From the NCBI RefSeq assembly GCF_018139625.1, contig NZ_JAGSOH010000030.1:1-64000 (forward strand): DNA of 64,000 nt. Reading direction: 5' to 3'. Both the position numbers and the translations under genes were made by a program. Below are positions 44,129 to 54,659 of this stretch, piece after piece. Under the pieces are notes generated by a model. That model ran no database searches. It was given only the letters and a program-made list of their open reading frames with translations, and had not been told where the DNA came from. This DNA is from Actinospica acidithermotolerans (GTDB lineage Bacteria > Actinomycetota > Actinomycetes > Streptomycetales > Catenulisporaceae). Within the stretch, counting starts at the first letter, position 1. The number at the start of each line of letters is the position of its first letter.

Positions 44129-45829
44129 TCACAGCGGTGACTGGGTGCCACGCCGCTGCGCGTCGCGGGCGAGGATGAGGTAGGCGCTGGCGGTCCAGGT
44201 GTAGGCGAGGTCGCGTTGTCCGGCGCCGGTCTCGGCGTCGAAGTTCTCTGCGAAGCCGGAGGTCTCGCACAGGCGACGGAAGCGGAGGCTGATCCGGTCG
44301 GCGAGGCCGATGTGGCCGGCGCGGCGCAGGCCGTTCTCGATCAGCAGTGTCGACGGCGCCCAGATCGGGCCGCGCCAGTAGCCGTCCGCGGCGTAGTGCG
44401 GGGAGTCGGCCGGTTCGGTGGCCGGGCCGAATTCGGTCACGTGGCGCTCGATCCGGCTGGCGAGCGCCGACGCGACGTGCTCGGGCAGGAGTTCGCCGAG
44501 GATGATCGGCATCGCGTCGAGCAGGCTGTCGCTGGTGTGCGCTTCGCCGTTCTCGACGATACGTGCACTGAATCGGTCGCCGGTCCACAGCAGGTCGAGC
44601 AGGGCCTTGAGAAGCGTGGCTGCTTCGGCGGTCCAGTGCGCGGCGGCTTGAGTGCGGCCGAGGTCGACGGCGAGCGTGGCCAGTTCGCGCATCTGCAGGA
44701 TGAGGAACGCCGAGAGGTCGGCGCTCTCGATCACGCGCGCCGGATCGAACGAGGTGGCGTTGTCCCACCCGCTGTCATTCCCGTGGTGGTAGTGCGGGAA
44801 TGGCGAACCCGGCGCTCGACGGCCGAGCCAGTAAGTCGTCCACTGTTCGAGGCGCCGGTAGGTCTCTTCGGACGCGGTCTCCGCGCCGCTGCCGAGGCGT
44901 TCGCGGAGCAGGCCCAGCGCCCAGCCGTGGATAGGAGGCTTGACGTAGTTGTAGAGCACCTCGGAGTGGGTGACGGAGTCGGGCAGCGCGCCGGCCGGAT
45001 CCTGGTGGTCGAACGGGAGGCTGAACTGATGCCAGGCAAGTTCGGGTTCGCCTTCGGCCAGGGCGATCGCGTTGAAGCAGTGGTCCCAGCTCCAGACCTT
45101 GTCCATCCAGTGCTTCGACATCAGGACCGCGGGCCGGGCGAGGAACCCGGCCGGAGCGACGGTCGCGGACCACAGGACGTAGGCGGCGAGCTCGCCGGCC
45201 GGCGTGTTTTCGCCTCGCCACGGCGCGACCCGGTCGGCGAACGCGGCGAACTCCGTTGCCACGCGCTTCTCGACGACCGGGAACGCGTCGGTCGGAGTGT
45301 AGGCGGGGCGGCCCGCTTGATACTCCTCGATGGCGATCTCCCAATCCATGGACGTCGTCAACGCGCGTGCCGCGGCGCCGAGGGCCTGGTCGCCGGTCTC
45401 GGTCGCGATCGAGCCGTCGAGCAGCGTGATCCGGTAGCGCCTGCCGGTCTCGTAGCTGGTGAAGACGTGCGAGCCGTCCACGGGATCGCGGTAGAGGTAG
45501 GTGCCGCTGAATGGGGTGAGCTCCGGCGCCGCCGCCGCGATCTCGAGGCTCAGGTTGGCGCCGCACAGTCGCAGGGTGTCAGCGGACTCGTACGCGGCGT
45601 CGATGCGCCCTGCGTCGGTGATCCAGCTCAGCCGGGATGCCGTGGCCTCGACCCGTGCGCCCGCGCAACGCAGGGCGAGGATCGGGTGCATGCCCTGCTG
45701 ATGCGAGACGAGGTGGACGTCTTCCGCGCGGCGCGCATTTCCGACGACCGGGGACAGGGCGAACCAGGATCCGTAGTAGCTGAACGGGATGTCGCGCAGA
45801 TCGAACGCGGGCGGTGTGGCGTGGTTCAT
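44129..45829 (-). CDS. GH63/MGH1-like alpha-toroid glycosidase
   Basis: A 566-residue protein with an (alpha/alpha)6 barrel signature: MDKVWSWDHCFNAIALAEG, FPHYHHGNDSGWDNATSFD and YWRGPIWAPSTLLIENGL. Those motifs are shared by GH63, GH37 and mannosylglycerate hydrolase-like enzymes; the Asp in GNDSGWDN is the likely acid. No signal peptide. The start at 45829 lies 22 bases after the stop of a permease remnant, so the gene once ended a sugar-import operon. It is probably regulated by the LacI protein encoded divergently at 46242. Confidence 0.8.
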   Translation of the reverse strand: MNHATPPAFDLRDIPFSYYGSWFALSPVVGNARRAEDVHLVSHQQGMHPILALRCAGARVEATASRLSWITDAGRIDAAYESADTLRLCGANLSLEIAAAAPELTPFSGTYLYRDPVDGSHVFTSYETGRRYRITLLDGSIATETGDQALGAAARALTTSMDWEIAIEEYQAGRPAYTPTDAFPVVEKRVATEFAAFADRVAPWRGENTPAGELAAYVLWSATVAPAGFLARPAVLMSKHWMDKVWSWDHCFNAIALAEGEPELAWHQFSLPFDHQDPAGALPDSVTHSEVLYNYVKPPIHGWALGLLRERLGSGAETASEETYRRLEQWTTYWLGRRAPGSPFPHYHHGNDSGWDNATSFDPARVIESADLSAFLILQMRELATLAVDLGRTQAAAHWTAEAATLLKALLDLLWTGDRFSARIVENGEAHTSDSLLDAMPIILGELLPEHVASALASRIERHVTEFGPATEPADSPHYAADGYWRGPIWAPSTLLIENGLRRAGHIGLADRISLRFRRLCETSGFAENFDAETGAGQRDLAYTWTASAYLILARDAQRRGTQSPL

Positions 45830-45851
45830 CAGGGGGCTTTCCGTGTGTCCG

Positions 45852-45930
45852 TCAGTCTTTGACCGCGCCGGCGGTGACATCGGCGGAGACGAATTTCTGG
45901 GCGGGGACAAGCAGGATCGTGGCGGGGACC
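45852..45930 (-). pseudogene. Remnant of a MalG-like ABC permease C terminus
   Basis: The minus strand reads VVASVPATILLVPAQKF then VSADVTAGAVKD and stops at 45852-45854, a close match to the end of MalG-type sugar permeases. A further piece, LQLGFLGSVGGLIVADP, continues upstream in another frame to about 46000. The binding protein, the other permease and most of this one are gone, which points to an internal deletion between the promoter and the last permease codons. Confidence 0.65.
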
Positions 45931-46067
45931 GAGGCGACGACGGGTCCGCGACGATCAGCCCGCCGACGCTGCCCAGGAAGCCGAGCTGCAGGAACGGCGG
46001 AGAGGGTCGAGCGGTTGTCCACGGCGCATCCTCGAGTTCGTCGGGTGAACGTGGATCGGGCGGCTTA

Positions 46068-46126
46068 TCGAACCGATTTGGCGAATCGGTTCGACAGACG
46101 ATAAGACGCACAACGCGGCCCGTCAA
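46068..46126 (-). promoter_or_regulatory. Promoter and LacI-type operator for the GH63-like gene
   Basis: On the minus strand TTGACG (46121-46126) and TATCGT (46098-46103) are 17 bases apart. Directly downstream lies an inverted repeat with perfect 11-base arms, TCGAACCGATT (46068-46078) and AATCGGTTCGA (46084-46094). The placement suits repression of the transcript that now reads through the permease remnant into the glycosidase. Confidence 0.75.
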
Positions 46127-46151
46127 CACCAGGGGCGAGCGCACCGTTTCG

Positions 46152-46196
46152 TTGACCGCCGCGACCAGGCTGCCTACACTGATCCGAATCGATTCG
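46152..46196 (+). promoter_or_regulatory. Promoter and palindromic operator of the LacI gene
   Basis: TTGACC (46152-46157), 17 bases, TACACT (46175-46180), then the perfect palindrome CGAATCGATTCG (46185-46196) at the expected transcription start. This is a near-consensus vegetative promoter with an operator placed for negative autoregulation. Confidence 0.85.
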
Positions 46197-46241
46197 CCCC
46201 GCCGCGACGGGCCGGGGGCGCGCCGCGCACGGGAGGGCCGC

Positions 46242-47264
46242 ATGAACATCGGCGAGATCGCCAAGCGCGCGGGGGTCTCGCGCAGCACCGTCTCCTACGC
46301 CCTCAGCGGGAAGCGGCACGTCTCGCCGGAGACCAAGGCGCGCATCCAGCAGGTGATCGACGAACTCGACTACCGGCCGAACGCGGCGGCGCGCGCCCTG
46401 AAGGAGGGCAGGACGCGCACGATCGGCCTGGTCATCCCGCCGCCGGTGCGCCGTCTGACGTACATGCAGCTGGAGTTCGTCGCGAGCGTGCTCGAGGCGG
46501 CCTCGCAGGCCGACCTGGACGTTCTGCTCTCCCCGTCGGGCGACACGCACGCGCCCGCGTTCAGCAGGCTGATCGACGGCCGGCGGGTGGACGGCGTGAT
46601 CCTGATGGAGATCCGGCTGCAGGACCCGCGCGTCGACCAGCTGCGCAAGGCGGGCATGCCGTTCGTCACCATCGGCCACACCGCGCACCCCGAGGGCGTC
46701 TGGTGGGTCGACGTCGACTACCAGGGCCTCGTCGGCCGCTGCGTCAAGCATCTCGCCGACCTCGGCCACCGCGACGTCGCGCTGATCAACCGGTCCGCCG
46801 AGATGCTGGCCGACGGCTACGGGCCCGGACTGCGCGCGCAGCAGGGCTTCGCGCAGGCCGTCGCGCAGTACGGCTTGACCGGATTCGAGTACCCCTGCGC
46901 CGACGACGCCCCGGCCGGCGACGCGTGCGTGGAGCGGATCCTGAACGAACACCCCGAGGTGACCGCCGCGGTCACGGTGAACGAGTCGGCGCTGCCCGGC
47001 TTCCAGCGCGCGCTGCAGCGAGCGGGTCTGCGGGTTCCCGCCGACTTCTCGCTGATCGGCGTGGCCGCGCAGCACTGGGCCGAGGAGTTCCAGCCGCCGC
47101 TCACCTCCGCCGACGTGCCCGCCGTGCAGATGGGCGCCGAGGCCGTCCAGCTGCTGACCGAGTACATCGCCGACCGCGCCGCGGCCCCCAAGCACCTGCT
47201 ACTCTCCCCGCCGATCTCGCTGCGGGACAGCGTCAGCCGCGCCCGAACACTCGAGCGCGACTAA
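46242..47264 (+). CDS. LacI-family regulator (CGAATCGATTCG regulon)
   Basis: A 340-residue LacI/GalR protein. The HTH is IGEIAKRAGVSRSTVSYALSG with the hinge PNAAARALKEGRTRTIGLV, then the sugar-binding domain. GGGAGG precedes the ATG. Palindromes of the CGAATCGATTCG type sit at its own promoter, at the divergent GH63-like gene and upstream of the GH59, GH54 and GH-A genes 6-10 kb away, so it is probably the local regulator of this polysaccharide region. The inducer is unknown. Confidence 0.92.
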   Translation: MNIGEIAKRAGVSRSTVSYALSGKRHVSPETKARIQQVIDELDYRPNAAARALKEGRTRTIGLVIPPPVRRLTYMQLEFVASVLEAASQADLDVLLSPSGDTHAPAFSRLIDGRRVDGVILMEIRLQDPRVDQLRKAGMPFVTIGHTAHPEGVWWVDVDYQGLVGRCVKHLADLGHRDVALINRSAEMLADGYGPGLRAQQGFAQAVAQYGLTGFEYPCADDAPAGDACVERILNEHPEVTAAVTVNESALPGFQRALQRAGLRVPADFSLIGVAAQHWAEEFQPPLTSADVPAVQMGAEAVQLLTEYIADRAAAPKHLLLSPPISLRDSVSRARTLERD

Positions 47265-47332
47265 CGACTGTTCCCTCTGGCTACGACACGGTCGCTGAGT
47301 CGAGAGCGATGATGTCGTTGCTGCCAGCGCTG

Positions 47333-47382
47333 TTCTTGGGTCTTGGTTCTTGGTTCTTGGTTCCGGTGACGGTGACGGTGAT
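47333..47382. repeat. Adjacent short tandem repeats
   Basis: About four copies of TTCTTGG (47333-47360, one copy imperfect) are followed by three GGTGAC/GGTGAT hexamers (47365-47382) in the gap after the LacI gene. No function is evident. The gap 47265-47444 has no supported gene. Confidence 0.6.
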
Positions 47383-47444
47383 CGTGATGGGTGCGAGCGG
47401 TCCTTCCTCAAGCACGAGTTCTTCTTCGAGGAGATCGTGCCGGT

Positions 47445-48248
47445 CTAGAAGGCTCCGGACCCGCTCAGCGACTCTCCGTCGGCGGCGGTCGCGGTGACGC
47501 TGTAGGTGTCGAGTGCGAAGTCGTGGCCGCTCGCCGGGCGGTTGAACTGGAAGCCGAATCGGTAGACGGTCGGCCCCAACGACTGGCCGGACTTGAGCGC
47601 GACTTCGTACACGAGGCCGCCCGACGCGCGGGTCACCGTCGTCACCAGGTTCGCGGACGGGATGGTCGTCCAGATGCCGGTCGAGGCCACACCTGAACCA
47701 CCCGAGACGGTGACGGTGATACGCAGGCTCCTGATAGTGCTGGCGGGCGTGACCGTGAGGTTCTCCTGAACCCAGTACTCGGTGCTGTGTGCATCCACCG
47801 ACGCCGCCGTCGCCAACCGGCCGGTCACGCCGCCGTTTCCGGTCGCCCGGGTCGTGGCGGGCGTGGTGGCCCCTTCGGTCGGTGCCGAACTCGTGCTCGG
47901 CGAGCTCGGCGCCGCCGTCGTCGATAGGGCGGAGGTCTTCGGCGAGGTGACGGGCACCACCGCGCGCGGGTGCGGCGAGGCGGAGACCGCGATGCCGACC
48001 GAGACCGCCACAGCCACCGTCGCCGAGGCCAGCGCCGCCGCGATGCCGAGCGGAATCCCGAGCAGCCGCATCCGCATCGGACCGAGGGGGCGGCGACGCT
48101 GTGCGCGGGGTGCCGCTTGCCCGGTCGTCAACTGCTCGAACCTCGCCGTGATCCGCTCGAGATCCGCCTCGTGGCCCCGTGTCCGGTCGCGGAGCGCGTC
48201 CGAGAGCCACGCGCCGTCGTCATGCGAGCCGCCGTCTGCGCGCTTCAT
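47445..48248 (-). CDS. Single-pass membrane protein, probable sigma-factor partner
   Basis: A 267-residue protein with a cytoplasmic N terminus (about residues 1-55, charged), one membrane segment at about 60-90 (LGIPLGIAAALASATVAVAVSVGIAV), a Ser/Thr/Pro-rich linker and an external beta-rich domain (about 145-267, TEYWVQENLTVTP and YRFGFQFNRPASGHD). Its ATG overlaps the stop of the upstream sigma-factor gene (ATGA). Architecture and position suggest a membrane anti-sigma protein sensing something outside, perhaps polysaccharide, because the external part resembles a carbohydrate-binding sandwich. This is inference. Confidence 0.6.
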   Translation of the reverse strand: MKRADGGSHDDGAWLSDALRDRTRGHEADLERITARFEQLTTGQAAPRAQRRRPLGPMRMRLLGIPLGIAAALASATVAVAVSVGIAVSASPHPRAVVPVTSPKTSALSTTAAPSSPSTSSAPTEGATTPATTRATGNGGVTGRLATAASVDAHSTEYWVQENLTVTPASTIRSLRITVTVSGGSGVASTGIWTTIPSANLVTTVTRASGGLVYEVALKSGQSLGPTVYRFGFQFNRPASGHDFALDTYSVTATAADGESLSGSGAF

Positions 48249-48870
48249 CGATTCGCTCCCTTCGCCGCCGACCTGCGCCCGCCACCGACCGCGACCGACT
48301 CGGCGCGCGAACCGCGCAGCTGCGCTGCGAGTTCCTCCAGTCCCCGAGAGCTCTGGCTTTTCACCGTGCCCACGCTGATCCCGAGCGTCGAGGCCGTCTC
48401 GCGCTCGGAGAGGTCATAGTAGTAGCGCAGCACTATGCAGGCGCGTTTGCGGGCCGGCAACCGCAACAGCGCGCCTGCAGATCGACCGACGCGTCACTGT
48501 CCCGGCCCGGCGCCTGCTCGCTCCGGCCGCCGCTCCACAAGCGCCAGCCGCGGCGCTCGCGCACGATCCGATCGGTGCGCTGCGCCGCGATGTTCGCCAC
48601 GATACGGCGCACGTAGGCCAGCGGCCGATCCGCCGTCGACACCCTGGCCCAGCCCTTCCACGCCTCGGCCAGCGCCTCCGCCGCCACATCGTCGGCCGCC
48701 GCATGCTCGCCGACCAACAGCAGGGCGAAACGCGCCAGCTCGTTGTAGTGCTCGGCGAAGAACGCCGCGAAATCGGCATCGACCCCGCTCGGACGGCGAC
48801 GCCCGCCCCCGCCTTCCGCATCGATCACCGGCGGAATATAGCAGGGGCGGGTTACTGGCTCATCAACCAT
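48245..48870 (-). pseudogene. ECF sigma factor (SigE-family-like) with a frameshift
   Basis: Region 2 reads in one frame (FAAFFAEHYNELARFALLLVGEHAAADDVAAEALAEAW) to VDLQA near 48475. Region 4 continues in another frame as LLRLPARKRACIVLRYYYDLSE and TLGISVGTVKSQSSRGLEEL to the stop at 48245. Restoring one missing G in the GCGCGCTG stretch joins them as VDLQAALLRLPARKR. The first frame otherwise ends soon after at PANAPA. Only one defect is seen, so a sequencing error is quite possible. The start (48870 or up to 48915) is uncertain. Confidence 0.75.
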
Positions 48871-48938
48871 CAGCTTCAAGATCACCTTCGATGGCCTAAA
48901 CGGTTGGCCTGACACCTGTAGTGCCCTGGAGCCTCCGA

Positions 48939-48958
48939 AAAAGTTGCCGGCAACTTTT
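48939..48958. promoter_or_regulatory. 20-bp perfect palindrome upstream of the expansin gene
   Basis: AAAAGTTGCCGGCAACTTTT is a perfect loopless palindrome, flanked by CCG and CGG, 25 bases before the expansin ATG and also upstream of the divergent sigma-factor gene. The GTTGCCGGCAAC core with A and T flanks resembles LacI-family operators of actinomycete cellulase and xylanase genes. It is unlike the CGAATCGATTCG sites nearby. Confidence 0.65.
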
Positions 48959-48983
48959 CGGCGCCCTCGAGGCCACTAGAGGG

Positions 48984-49967
48984 ATGGACGAACGAACTGC
49001 GGCGAGAGGACGAGGCGTGAGTGCGACCCATCGGGGCCCGGGGGACCGCGGACGCCGCGGAAAATGGCTGATCGGCTCCGTGGCCGTCGCGACGGTCGCC
49101 GTGGGTGTGATCGCGAGCATGGCGCTGGGCTCGACCCCGCAGCGGCATGTGGTGACCGGATACGCTGCGGCAAGCACGAGCGGCGGCACGAGTGCGAATG
49201 CGGTTCTTCCCGGCGACGCGTCAGCCGGCGCGCCCACGACGGCGACAGCTTCGAGCGCACCGCTCGCGACCACCACCAGTACGAAGCCGAGCGCGTCGGT
49301 CTCGAAGACCTCGTCGCAAGGCTCGACCTCCGGCTCCGGCTCGACCTCGTCGGCCGGACGGATTCAGCCCGGCGTCACCTACAACGGCGTCGCGACCGAG
49401 TACGCCGCCGGAGACGGCAATGGCGCATGCCTGTACGGCCCGGCCGCCACGATGATGATCGCGGCGATGAACTACACCGACTACGAGAACTCCAAGGCCT
49501 GCGGCGACCACATCCTCGTACGCGCCTCCGACGGCGCCGAGATCACCGTCCTGATCACCAACGAGTGCCCGCTGCCCTGCGCACCCGGCCAACTCGACCT
49601 GAGCCAGCAGGCCTTCGCGAAGATCGCTAACCGGTCGGCCGGACGCATCTCCGTCACCTGGCAACTGCTCAGCCCGAGCGACGCCGGCAGCATCTCGTTC
49701 CGGTACCAGACCGGATCGAGCCAGTGGTGGTGCGACATCCAGACCATCGGCCAGCGCAACCCCGTCGCAGAACTCGAAGTGCACACGAGCAGCGGATGGA
49801 TCCGGCTGCCCCGCACCAGCTACGACTACTTCCAATCCGCGCATGGCGCGGGCTGCGGCGGCGAGATCAGAATCACCGACATCTACGGCCAGCAATTGAC
49901 GGCGTCCGGCATCTCGATCGAACCGAACGTGGTGCAGCCGACGCAACTGCAGTTCGCACAGCACTAG
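48984..49967 (+). CDS. Expansin-like protein (EXLX1 type)
   Basis: A 327-residue secreted or membrane-anchored protein. One hydrophobic segment (about residues 25-48, WLIGSVAVATVAVGVIASMAL), a Ser/Thr-rich linker, then a double-psi beta-barrel (GVATEYAAGDGNGACLYGP, ITVLITNECPLPCAPGQLDLS) and a family 63-like binding domain (SISFRYQTGSSQWWCDIQ to the end). Bacterial expansins loosen cellulose or xylan networks without hydrolysis and help the glycosidases encoded around it. The catalytic-like Asp in QLDLS is kept. The start is chosen for GAGGG and length. Confidence 0.88.
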   Translation: MDERTAARGRGVSATHRGPGDRGRRGKWLIGSVAVATVAVGVIASMALGSTPQRHVVTGYAAASTSGGTSANAVLPGDASAGAPTTATASSAPLATTTSTKPSASVSKTSSQGSTSGSGSTSSAGRIQPGVTYNGVATEYAAGDGNGACLYGPAATMMIAAMNYTDYENSKACGDHILVRASDGAEITVLITNECPLPCAPGQLDLSQQAFAKIANRSAGRISVTWQLLSPSDAGSISFRYQTGSSQWWCDIQTIGQRNPVAELEVHTSSGWIRLPRTSYDYFQSAHGAGCGGEIRITDIYGQQLTASGISIEPNVVQPTQLQFAQH

Positions 49968-49988
49968 CGGCGGGGCGGCAAACGGTGA

Positions 49989-50023
49989 CGGTCCGGGCTC
50001 CCGCGGCGGGGGAGCCCGGACCG
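49989..50023. terminator. Hairpin between the expansin and GH59 genes
   Basis: Perfect 14-base arms (49989-50002 and 50010-50023, core GGTCCGGGCTCC) with a seven-base loop, between the convergent ends of the expansin (+) and GH59 (-) genes. It can act for both. Confidence 0.75.
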
Positions 50024-50060
50024 CGTCTGTGCGGCGCGCGGATGAGCCGGGGTCAGCCGG

Positions 50061-52670
<2,610 letters not shown>

Positions 52671-52765
52671 TCAAGGGTCGCGGCGGAGGCCGCCCGATTC
52701 CGGGCCGAGCCGAGCTGGTCGGATGAGTGTGACTGATTCTGAAATTTTTTTCAGGCCGCGCCACG

Positions 52766-52855
52766 GAATCGATTCGCCACCGCCGCTCGGCGATTGACCG
52801 ACTGTGAGTGCGGTCGTACGATCCCGCTCGATCCTCGTGTGCTGAATCGGTTCGA
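52766..52855 (+). promoter_or_regulatory. GH54 promoter with two CGAATCGATTCG-type operators
   Basis: GAATCGATTCG (52766-52776) and GAATCGGTTCGA (52844-52855) flank a promoter TTGACC (52794-52799), 17 bases, TACGAT (52817-52822). The second site lies just past the expected transcription start. The first may also serve the divergent GH59 gene. These match the sites at the LacI gene at 46242. Confidence 0.8.
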
Positions 52856-52941
52856 CGCATCGAGCGCGGCGTGGGCGGCCAATGATGAGTCTGAACCTTC
52901 TCCCATTCGACTACGAAGCATCTGCGAATACGGAGGGCTTC

Positions 52942-54426
52942 ATGCCACTGATATCCACTCCGCTCCGACGGCGAGTCAGACTGCTCGTCGCCTCCCTGAC
53001 CGCGGCGCTGATCGCCATGTCGATCACGGCCGGGATCGCGACGACCGCCAGTGCGGCGACGTCGCTCCCGTGCGACATCTACGCCGCGGGCGGCACGCCG
53101 TGCGAGACCGCGCACAGCACCACCCGGGCTCTGTTCGCTGCCTACGACGGTCCGCTCTACCAGATCCAGCGCGCCTCGGACGGCAGCTACCTGAACGTCG
53201 GATTGACGGCGGCGGGCGGTGTGGCCGCGACGGCGCCGCAGGTCTCGTTCTGCGCGGGCACCACGTGCACCATCACCAAGATCTACGACCAGACCGCCAA
53301 TCACAACGATCTGCCGATCTCCTGGGGCGGCTACTGGAAGGGACCGGGACCGAACGGCGCGGACATCGGCGCGAACGCCATGGCGCTGCCGCTGACCGTC
53401 GGGGGCCAACCGGCCTATGGCGTCAAGGTCACTCAGGGCGTGGGATACCGCGTCGACAACGCCAAGAACGTGCCGACCGGCTCCGCGCCCGAGGGCGTGT
53501 ACATGGTCACCTCGTCGACTTTCGTGGACCAGTACTGCTGCTTCGACTACGGCAGCGGTGAGAACACGCATACCGACACCGGAAACGCGACCATGAACGC
53601 GATCGAGTGGGGCACCGCGTGCTGGTTCGGCGGCTGCTCCGGCAGCGGCCCGTGGGTCGAGGCCGACCTGGAGAACGGCATGTACAGCTCGAACACCGGC
53701 CCGAACCAGCCGAGCTATCAGGGCATGAACTTCCCGTTCGTGACCGCGGTGGAGAAGAACAACGGGACGAGTAACTTCACCCTCGAATACGCGAACGCGG
53801 ACAGCGGCGGACTGACCACCGGCTTCTCGGGCCCGCTGCCCAGCGGCTATTCGCCGATGAAGACCGACTCCTCGATCCTGCTCGGCACCGGCGGCGACAA
53901 CAGCAACAGCGGAGTCGGCGAGTTCTTCGAGGGGGCCGTCACCGCCGGGTACCCGTCCGATGCCACCGAGGCGGCCGTCCAGGCCAGCGTGGCCGCGGCG
54001 GGCTACGCGTTCGGCGGCTCCACTGGCGGCACCACCGGTCCGTTGCACGCGGTGGGTGCGGGCAAGTGCCTGGACGATCCGAACTCGACGACCACCGCGG
54101 GCACCCAGCAGCAGATCTGGGACTGCAGCGGCCAGGCGAACCAGACTTGGACCCACAACTCGTCCAACGAGCTGACCCTCACCGTCGGTGGCACCACCGA
54201 CTGCCTCGACGCCAACGGCCAGGGCACCAGCCCCGGAACCAAGGTCATCATCTGGCCCTGCAACGGCCAGGCCAACCAGCAATGGAACATCAACTCCAAC
54301 GGCACCGTCACCGGAGTCCAATCAGGACTCTGCCTCGACGTGACCGGGGCGTCCACCGCAGACGGAGCCCTCGCCGAACTCTGGACCTGCAACGGCGGCA
54401 GCAACCAGCAATGGAGCCTCGGGTAG
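52942..54426 (+). CDS. GH54 alpha-L-arabinofuranosidase with ricin-type lectin
   Basis: A 494-residue secreted enzyme. Signal peptide to about residue 39 (ASAA). The catalytic domain (about 42-360) has the vicinal pair C199-C200, nucleophile E244 (ADLENGMY) and acid/base D319 (TGGDN), matching the spacing of fungal AbfB. Instead of the usual arabinose-binding CBM42 the C terminus (about 365-494) is a ricin/CBM13 lectin with QxW repeats. It releases arabinose from arabinan or arabinoxylan outside the cell. CGGAGGG precedes the ATG. The lectin part is nearly identical in DNA to two other genes here. Confidence 0.92.
   Translation: MPLISTPLRRRVRLLVASLTAALIAMSITAGIATTASAATSLPCDIYAAGGTPCETAHSTTRALFAAYDGPLYQIQRASDGSYLNVGLTAAGGVAATAPQVSFCAGTTCTITKIYDQTANHNDLPISWGGYWKGPGPNGADIGANAMALPLTVGGQPAYGVKVTQGVGYRVDNAKNVPTGSAPEGVYMVTSSTFVDQYCCFDYGSGENTHTDTGNATMNAIEWGTACWFGGCSGSGPWVEADLENGMYSSNTGPNQPSYQGMNFPFVTAVEKNNGTSNFTLEYANADSGGLTTGFSGPLPSGYSPMKTDSSILLGTGGDNSNSGVGEFFEGAVTAGYPSDATEAAVQASVAAAGYAFGGSTGGTTGPLHAVGAGKCLDDPNSTTTAGTQQQIWDCSGQANQTWTHNSSNELTLTVGGTTDCLDANGQGTSPGTKVIIWPCNGQANQQWNINSNGTVTGVQSGLCLDVTGASTADGALAELWTCNGGSNQQWSLG
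54013..54415 (+). repeat. Ricin-module DNA repeat, copy 1
   Basis: A 403-base segment encoding the linker and ricin lectin of the GH54 gene. By eye it differs from copy 3 (59629-60031) at about seven positions, with equal length and no gaps, and it closely matches copy 2 (56743-57117, inverted). The catalytic parts around it are far more diverged. Confidence 0.9.
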
Positions 54427-54659
54427 GAACCGACGTCGTCTGAAGTCACCCTGCCGGGGCGGCAGCACCCACCGCTCCGGCAGCGTCGTATTCAGCCGAA
54501 GACCCGACGCTGGATCTCGCGCCGGTAGTCGTCGTTGTGCGCGCCTGCCACCTGCTCGTCCGGCGAGCTTCACGAGAAGTATGGCGCACGCGACGCGGCG
54601 GCGGCTCCGGCTGTGCACCGGGCCGTCGCCGCGCTGTACCCGCTACGTCACCTGCGACG
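54427..54659. other. Intergenic region between convergent genes
   Basis: No supported gene in 233 bases. A short minus-strand peptide ending AGAHNDDYRREIQRRVFG just before a stop looks protein-like but is preceded by an in-frame stop after a few residues, so at most it is a scrap of a lost gene. No strong terminator hairpin was found. Confidence 0.4.

Noticed and set aside
54480-54560. Minus-strand peptide ending AGAHNDDYRREIQRRVFG as a gene
   Set aside because: An in-frame stop lies a few codons upstream and there is no start; at most a scrap.
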